A stretch of 7,485 nucleotides of DNA from JBFKPQ01 sp041628225. Its GTDB lineage: Bacteria; Actinomycetota; Acidimicrobiia; Spongiisociales; JAENVV01. A program made the translations under genes and the position numbers. How positions within the stretch are numbered: the first letter of the stretch is position 1; each line of letters opens with the position of its first letter. Under the pieces are notes generated by a model. The model saw only the letters and a program-made list of their open reading frames with translations. It had not been told where the DNA came from and did not search any database. Positions 1-7,485 of the stretch are shown in pieces. The DNA is taken from the NCBI GenBank assembly GCA_041628225.1, contig JBFKPQ010000112.1:1-7485 (forward strand), read 5' to 3'.

Positions 1-250
1 CGGGGGAGACGACTTCCCGTCGGTCGCCGAGTACGTATCCCGGTTCGGTCTCACCCGTGAGCGCGCCGAGCGGATGCTCCCCGACGCCATGGTCATGCAC
101 CCCGGGCCGATGAACCGAGGAGTCGAGATCTCCCCGTCCGTTGCGGACGGCCCCCGATCCCTCGTCATCCCGCAGGTCACCAACGGAATCGCCGTCCGCA
201 TGGCGGTGCTGTTCGACTTGCTCGCCGGGTCAGAGGGAGGTGCGACATGA
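1..250 (+). CDS. pyrB: Aspartate carbamoyltransferase catalytic chain, C-terminal 82 residues (5' end outside the window)
   Basis: PyrB condenses carbamoyl phosphate with L-aspartate to give N-carbamoyl-L-aspartate, the first committed pyrimidine step, in the cytoplasm. The reading frame starts at base 2 and ends at TGA 248-250, leaving 82 visible codons out of about 300-315 in a normal chain. Two hallmarks of the aspartate-binding domain are seen: HPGPMNRGVEI at visible residues 33-43 and QVTNGIAVRMAVL at 58-70. The first holds the conserved Pro-Gly-Pro loop and an Arg next to the aspartate site; the second lies in the C-terminal helix. The polar tail (GSEGGAT) is not conserved. Its stop codon overlaps the pyrC start as ATGA, so the two are probably translationally coupled. 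The carbamoyl-phosphate domain and the start cannot be seen. Identification is firm from the motifs and from the neighbouring genes. Confidence 0.95.
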   Translation, partial: GGDDFPSVAEYVSRFGLTRERAERMLPDAMVMHPGPMNRGVEISPSVADGPRSLVIPQVTNGIAVRMAVLFDLLAGSEGGAT

Positions 251-1500
251 GCCTGATCCTGACCGGCGGGTCGGTGGTCGGACCCGACGGACTGCAAGCG
301 GCCGACGTGCGCATCGAAGACGGCCACATCACGCACATCGGCACGGATCTGCCCGACGCCGACCGCACCGTTGACGTGTCCGGCGCCTGGATCGGCCCTG
401 GCTTCGTCGACGTGCACGTGCACCTGCGCGAGCCTGGCCAGGAGTGGAAAGAGGACATCGCCTCGGGAGCCGCCGCCGCTGCCGCGGGAGGCTTCACGCA
501 CGTCGTGGCCATGCCGAACACCGACCCCGCCATCGACAGTGGCCACCTGGCCCGCTATGTGACCGACCGTGGGCGCGACGTGGGCCTCGTCGACGTCATC
601 CCGGCCGGAACCATCACCCTGGGTCGCGCCGGCCAGAAACTGGCCCATCTCGACGACCTGTGGTCGGCCGGGGTGCGTCTGTTTACCGACGACGGCGACG
701 CGGTGGCCGACGCCGGCGTCCTGCGCCGCGCCATGGAGTACCTCGCCGAGATCGGCGGAGTGCTCGCCCAACACGCCGAAGATCCCGGTCTGGCGCGAGG
801 CGGGCACATGCACGAGGGGTCGGTGTCGTCCGTGCTCGGCATGGCCGGCCTCCCCGCCCTCGCCGAAGAGATCATCGTCGCCCGCGATCTGGAACTGGTG
901 CGACTCACCGGCTGCCGCTATCACGTCCAGCACGTCTCGACCGCGGGAACCGTCGCCCTCGTGCGGCGCGCCAAGGCCGAGGGGCTTCCCGTGACGGCCG
1001 AAGTCGCGCCGCACCACCTCGCCTTCGACCACTCGTTGGTCGAGTCGATGAACCCGGTCGCCAAGATGTACCCGCCGCTCCGGACGGCCGCCGACGTCGA
1101 AGCGCTCCAAGCCGCGCTCGCCGACGGCACGATCGACTGTGTCGCCACCGATCACGCTCCGCATTCGGATCACGAGAAGGACGTTCCGTTCGAGGAAGCT
1201 CCCCGGGGCGTCACCGGCCTGGAGACCGCGGCCGCCGCGGTGCATTCCGAACTCGGCCTCGAGCCGGCGACCTTCTTCGACCGGATGGCCATCGCCCCGG
1301 CTCGCCTCATCGGCCTCGAGCACGGCTGGCCCGAGGTGGGCGGCCGGGCCGACCTGGTGGTGTTTCACCCCAATGTCGAGTGGACACCCGACGTGTTCCG
1401 TTCGAAGTCGTCCAACTCCCCGTGGACCGGACGGAAGCTGCGAGGGAGGCCGATGCTGACGATGTACGGTGGACGAGTCACACACGAGGTGGGGGAATGA
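247..1500 (+). CDS. pyrC: Dihydroorotase, class I type (417 aa)
   Basis: This cytoplasmic zinc amidohydrolase cyclises N-carbamoyl-L-aspartate to L-dihydroorotate. The 417 residues fit class I bacterial dihydroorotases (about 420-430). An N-terminal strand segment leads into a TIM barrel. Visible metal ligands are H57 and H59 (DVHVHLREPG), D149 (FTDDGDAV), H176 (AQHAED), H229 (HVQHVS) and D302 (ATDHAPH). R61, N91 (MPNT) and H306 are expected substrate contacts. From memory of the Bacillus subtilis enzyme, each lies at a constant offset of two residues. One contact differs: the usual KMNPPLR segment reads KMYPPLR, putting Tyr at 275 in place of Asn. The usual Phe-Gly substrate loop reads Arg-Gly (320-321). 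The start ATG has a GGGAGG ribosome site at 235-240, six bases upstream, and overlaps the pyrB stop as ATGA. Because the metal ligands are complete, I infer an active enzyme. Confidence 0.97.
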   Translation: MSLILTGGSVVGPDGLQAADVRIEDGHITHIGTDLPDADRTVDVSGAWIGPGFVDVHVHLREPGQEWKEDIASGAAAAAAGGFTHVVAMPNTDPAIDSGHLARYVTDRGRDVGLVDVIPAGTITLGRAGQKLAHLDDLWSAGVRLFTDDGDAVADAGVLRRAMEYLAEIGGVLAQHAEDPGLARGGHMHEGSVSSVLGMAGLPALAEEIIVARDLELVRLTGCRYHVQHVSTAGTVALVRRAKAEGLPVTAEVAPHHLAFDHSLVESMNPVAKMYPPLRTAADVEALQAALADGTIDCVATDHAPHSDHEKDVPFEEAPRGVTGLETAAAAVHSELGLEPATFFDRMAIAPARLIGLEHGWPEVGGRADLVVFHPNVEWTPDVFRSKSSNSPWTGRKLRGRPMLTMYGGRVTHEVGE

Positions 1501-2658
1501 GGGGTACGGAGGCACTAGCGGTCACCGCCGACGGAGCGGTGTTCCGGGGCCGATCGGTGGGGGCCGAAGGCATCGCCGTCGGCGAAGTGGTCTTCAACAC
1601 CGCCATGGCGGGCTATCAGGAGATCTTCTCGGATCCGTCGTACGCCGGCCAGGTCGTCGTCATGACGGCGTCGCACATCGGCAACTATGGCGTCGCGACG
1701 GGCGACGACCAGGCCGACAAGCCCTGGGCCAAGGGCGTGATCGTCCGCTCCCTGTCGCGCCGGGAGTCCAACTGGCGCTCGGAGGGCACGCTCGCCGACT
1801 ATCTGCGCGCCCACGGTCTGGTGGCGCTGTCGGACGTCGACACGCGGCGGCTCACCCGACACATCCGCGACCACGGCGCCCAGCCCATCGCCATGGGTTC
1901 CGGTGTCGACGAGGCCGAACTCCGCGATGCCGCCGCAACGGCCCCCCACATGACCGGACTCGATCTGGCCACGGCGGTCTCGACACCCGAACCGTACGTC
2001 GTCGACGCCACGGGCGAACGGCGCGGAACGGTGGTGGCTCTCGACCTCGGCATGAAGCGCGACATCGCTCGCAACCTCGCCGCGCAGGGATACACGGTCC
2101 ACGTCGTCCCCGCATCGACCGCGGCCGCCGACATCCTCCTCCGCCGCCCCGACGGGGTGTTCCTGTCCAACGGACCCGGCGACCCGGAACCCCTGCACCA
2201 GCCAATCGAGACCATTCGCGGGCTCCTCGGACAGGTGCCGATCTTCGGCATCTGCCTGGGACACCAGGTGCTGGGCCTGGCGCTGGGAGCCACCACCTAC
2301 AAACTCCCATTCGGCCACCATGGGGGCAACCATCCGGTGCTCCGACTCGCCGACGGCCGCGTGGAGATCACGAGCCAAAACCACGGGTTCGCCGTCGATC
2401 CCTGGGCGCTGGCCGACGGTTCGGCACCCGACGTACCGACCGACGGCCTGCCGGGGCCGGACCTGCTGCCGGCGACCATGACGTCGGAGTTCGGAGCGGT
2501 CACGCCTTCACATCAGAACCTCAACGACGGCACCCTCGAGGGCCTCCGATGCCTGGACATCCCGGCCTTCAGTGTGCAGTACCACCCGGAGGCGGCTCCG
2601 GGACCCCGCGACGCCCTCGGCCTGTTCGACGACTTCGTCACCCTGATGGAGGATGCCG

Positions 2659-2672
<14 letters not shown>
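1497..2672 (+). CDS. carA: Carbamoyl-phosphate synthase small (glutaminase) subunit (391 aa)
   Basis: CarA hydrolyses glutamine and channels the ammonia to CarB for carbamoyl phosphate synthesis, which feeds both pyrimidines and arginine. Residues 1-160 form the CarA-specific N-terminal domain, with the conserved FNTAMAGYQE at 33-42 and a SNWRSE segment at 91-96. Residues 177-388 are a class I glutamine amidotransferase domain. Its oxyanion loop NGPGDP is at 225-230, the nucleophile C252 is in GICLGHQ, and H363 and E365 are in QYHPEA. FGHHGGNHPV (272-281) is also typical. The loop between HGFAVD and DGTLEG (302-343) is 42 residues against about 16 in E. coli CarA. The ATG overlaps the pyrC stop as ATGA and has GAGG at 1486-1489, seven bases upstream. 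The frame stays open far upstream inside pyrC, but only this start gives the family's N-terminus. The 3' end overlaps carB by 14 bases, which suits equal subunit production. Confidence 0.97.
2648..2652 (+). promoter_or_regulatory. Ribosome binding site that decides the carB start
   Basis: GGAGG lies within the last codons of carA. Two in-frame ATG codons follow. The one at 2653 abuts the motif with no spacer and is unlikely to be used. The one at 2659 has a six-base spacer, near ideal, and gives MPRRDDIHS, the normal beginning of bacterial CarB. I therefore place the carB start at 2659. Confidence 0.8.
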
Positions 2673-5942
<3,270 letters not shown>

Positions 5943-5946
<4 letters not shown>

Positions 5947-6851
5947 CGCGACGGGCCGTCCAGCTCGGTCCGCTCCAGCTGTCATCTCCGCTGGTGGCGG
6001 CGTCGGGCACCTTCGGCTCCGTCGTCGAGTTCGCACGGGTCGCCGACCTGCATCTGTACGGCGCGGCGGTGGCCAAGTCGGTGTCGGCTGAGCCGTGGTC
6101 CGGCCGGCCGCCACCCCGGGTAGCGCCAACCGAGGCGGGCATGCTCAACGCCATCGGCATCCAGAACCCGGGCATCGACCGATGGGTCGCCGACGTCGGG
6201 CCCGAGCTCGCCGGGTTGCCGGTGCCGGTGTGGGGTTCGGCGGTCGGACACACGGCCGAGGAATTCGCGACGGTCGCCAAGGGCCTGGCGGGCGCCGGCG
6301 TGGCGGCGATCGAAGTCAACCTGTCGTGTCCGAATCTCGAGGGCAAGGGCATGTTCGCGCTCGACCGCCAGGCGACCGGCCGGGTCATGACCGCGGTGCG
6401 GTCGGCCGTCGACGTGCCGATCGGCGCCAAGTTGAGCCCCAACGCCGAGGACATCGTGGCGATTGCCGAAGCCGCCGTAGCGGCGGGCGCCGACTGGTTG
6501 ACCCTCACGAACACCGTATGGGGTGCGGCGATCGACATCGAGCGGAGGGCGTTTCGCCTCTCGGCCGGTGTTGGCGGTTACTCGGGGGTCGCCATCAAAC
6601 CGATCGCGCTTCGCTGTGTCGTCGAGGTGCGCCGGGCCATGCCGGACGTGCCGATCCTGGGACTCGGCGGCGTGCGAACCGGCGAGGACGTCATCGAGTA
6701 CCTGATGGCGGGCGCCAACGCGGTCGGGGTCGGCACGGCCCATTTCGAGTCGCCGCAGGTCGCCCGCCGCATCCTCAAGCAGGTCGACCGCTGGTGCCGC
6801 CGCCACGACGTCGCCGAGCTGCAGGAACTGATCGGCGTGGCCCGGTCGTGA
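5943..6851 (+). CDS. pyrD: Dihydroorotate dehydrogenase, class 1B-like catalytic subunit (302 aa)
   Basis: This soluble FMN flavoprotein oxidises dihydroorotate to orotate. The barrel motifs are in class 1B order: ASGTFGS (20-26), AKSVS with flavin-contact K45, MLNAIGIQNPG (67-77), EVNLSCPN (124-131) with catalytic base C129, AKLSPN (162-167), TLTNT (187-191), GGYSGVAIKPIALR (211-224), LGGVRTGEDV (241-250) and the phosphate-binding AGANAVGVGTA (256-266). A base Cys argues against class 2 (Ser), and there is no N-terminal membrane helix. ASGTFG and IQNPG favour 1B over 1A. Some positions depart from what I recall as usual: KTVT is KSVS, and the usual Asn in the loop before VAG is Ser (WGSAVG, 97-102). 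Class 1B enzymes normally pair with PyrK, yet pyrK is absent on the 5' side. The GTG start overlaps the carB stop as GTGA, with only a weak AGGA at 5930-5933, so translation probably depends on coupling to carB. Confidence 0.93.
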
Positions 6852-7485
6852 ACCCCGTCCTCGTGGCGCTCGACGTACCCACCGCCGAAGAGGCGCTGCG
6901 GCTGGCACGAACGGTCGCCCCCGCCGTCGGTGGCTTCAAGATCGGACTGGAACTTCTCATGGGACCCGGACCCGCCACCATCGGCGCGCTCGTCCGCCTG
7001 GATCGCCCGGTGTTCGTTGACGCCAAGCTTCACGACATCCCGAACACCGTCGGCGCGGCGGCACGACAACTCGGTGCCCTCGGCGCCCGCTGGGTGACCG
7101 TCCACGGCTCGGGAGGCATCGCGGCGCTCGAGGCAGCGGTAGACGGCCTCGAGAGGGGCTCTGGAGGCCGAGAGGCCGGAGTGCTGGCCATCACCGTGCT
7201 CACGTCGCTCGACGATGCGGATCTGGCCCAGGTGGGCGTGAACGGCTCGACGGGACGCCAAACGTCGCGCATGGCGCGGCTGGCCTCCACGGCAGGTTGC
7301 GAGGGCGTCATCTGTTCGGTCGCCGAGTTGGGTGTCGTCGCCGATGTCGCACCGGACCTCGTCCGCATCTCTCCCGGCATTCGACCGGAAGGCGTCGCGG
7401 CCGACGACCAGAAGCGGACCGCGACCCCATCCGAAGCGATCCGGCGGGGCGCCGACTGGCTGGTGATCGGCCGCGCGATCACCCG
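6848..7485 (+). CDS. pyrF: Orotidine 5'-phosphate decarboxylase, group I, N-terminal 212 residues (3' end outside the window)
   Basis: PyrF decarboxylates OMP to UMP, the last step of the pathway, as a cytoplasmic dimer. The frame stays open to the window edge, giving 212 full codons of about 230-240, so only the last helix and the stop are missing. Visible signatures are VALDV with D9, FKIGLEL with K31, and DAKLHDIPNT with D58, K60 and D63. K60 is the catalytic lysine and these residues form the Lys-Asp-Lys-Asp set. Also present are LTS (118-120), SPGIRP (175-180) with R179, DDQKR (186-190), and GADWLVIGRAIT (201-212) with the phosphate-gripping G208-R209. This is the short group I (B. subtilis type) form, not the longer group found in mycobacteria. 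The GTG start overlaps the pyrD stop as GTGA. No good Shine-Dalgarno motif precedes it (the nearest AGGA is about 21 bases away), so coupling to pyrD is inferred. The NPVLVALD N-terminus supports this start. Confidence 0.96.
   Translation, partial: MNPVLVALDVPTAEEALRLARTVAPAVGGFKIGLELLMGPGPATIGALVRLDRPVFVDAKLHDIPNTVGAAARQLGALGARWVTVHGSGGIAALEAAVDGLERGSGGREAGVLAITVLTSLDDADLAQVGVNGSTGRQTSRMARLASTAGCEGVICSVAELGVVADVAPDLVRISPGIRPEGVAADDQKRTATPSEAIRRGADWLVIGRAIT

Noticed and set aside
444..1496. In-frame upstream extension of carA to give a 742-codon protein
   Set aside because: The added part is the Arg-rich off-frame reading of pyrC with no similarity to any CarA N-terminus. The start at 1497 has a ribosome site and the family's expected beginning.
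2653..2655. Upstream in-frame ATG as the carB start
   Set aside because: It directly abuts the GGAGG motif with no spacer, while ATG 2659 has a six-base spacer and yields the normal CarB N-terminus.
6315..6350. Class 1A assignment for PyrD, from the NLSCPN..GK resemblance
   Set aside because: The stretch around the catalytic Cys recalls class 1A. However, ASGTFG, MLNAIGIQNPG and GGYSGVAIKPIALR are class 1B-like, and the class 1A N-terminal signatures are missing. It stays 1B-like with some doubt.

Overview
The window is a stretch of GC-rich bacterial chromosome filled by one plus-strand operon for de novo pyrimidine (UMP) biosynthesis. The order is pyrB (3' end only), pyrC, carA, carB, pyrD, pyrF (5' part only). 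Strong G/C preference at third codon positions, two GTG starts, ATGA/GTGA gene junctions and the pyrB-pyrC-carA-carB-...-pyrF order suggest a high-GC actinobacterium. The single-gene, class 1B-like soluble PyrD inside the operon is unlike mycobacteria and Streptomyces, which use a membrane class 2 enzyme. This would fit a deeper actinobacterial lineage such as Acidimicrobiia or Thermoleophilia, but that placement is inference.

Layout: bases 1-250 are the end of aspartate carbamoyltransferase; 247-1500 dihydroorotase; 1497-2672 and 2659-5946 the small and large subunits of carbamoyl-phosphate synthase; 5943-6851 dihydroorotate dehydrogenase; 6848-7485 most of orotidine 5'-phosphate decarboxylase, running off the window. 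Every junction is an overlap: four of 4 nt and one of 14 nt. There is therefore no intergenic DNA, and no room for an internal promoter outside coding sequence. I see no minus-strand gene, RNA gene, mobile element, CRISPR array, repeat or terminator. The operon's promoter and any PyrR or attenuation control would lie upstream of the window.

Together CarAB makes carbamoyl phosphate, PyrB joins it to aspartate, PyrC closes the ring to dihydroorotate, PyrD oxidises this to orotate, and PyrF decarboxylates OMP to UMP. The fifth step (PyrE, orotate phosphoribosyltransferase) and the usual class 1B electron-transfer partner (PyrK) are not in the window. Feedback control by UMP is likely, because the phosphate-site residues of the CarB C-terminal regulatory domain are all present.

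This is ordinary core metabolism and I find no undescribed system. The points worth a second look are small: a class 1B-type pyrD without adjacent pyrK, a substrate-contact Asn replaced by Tyr in PyrC, and lineage-type insertions in CarA and CarB.
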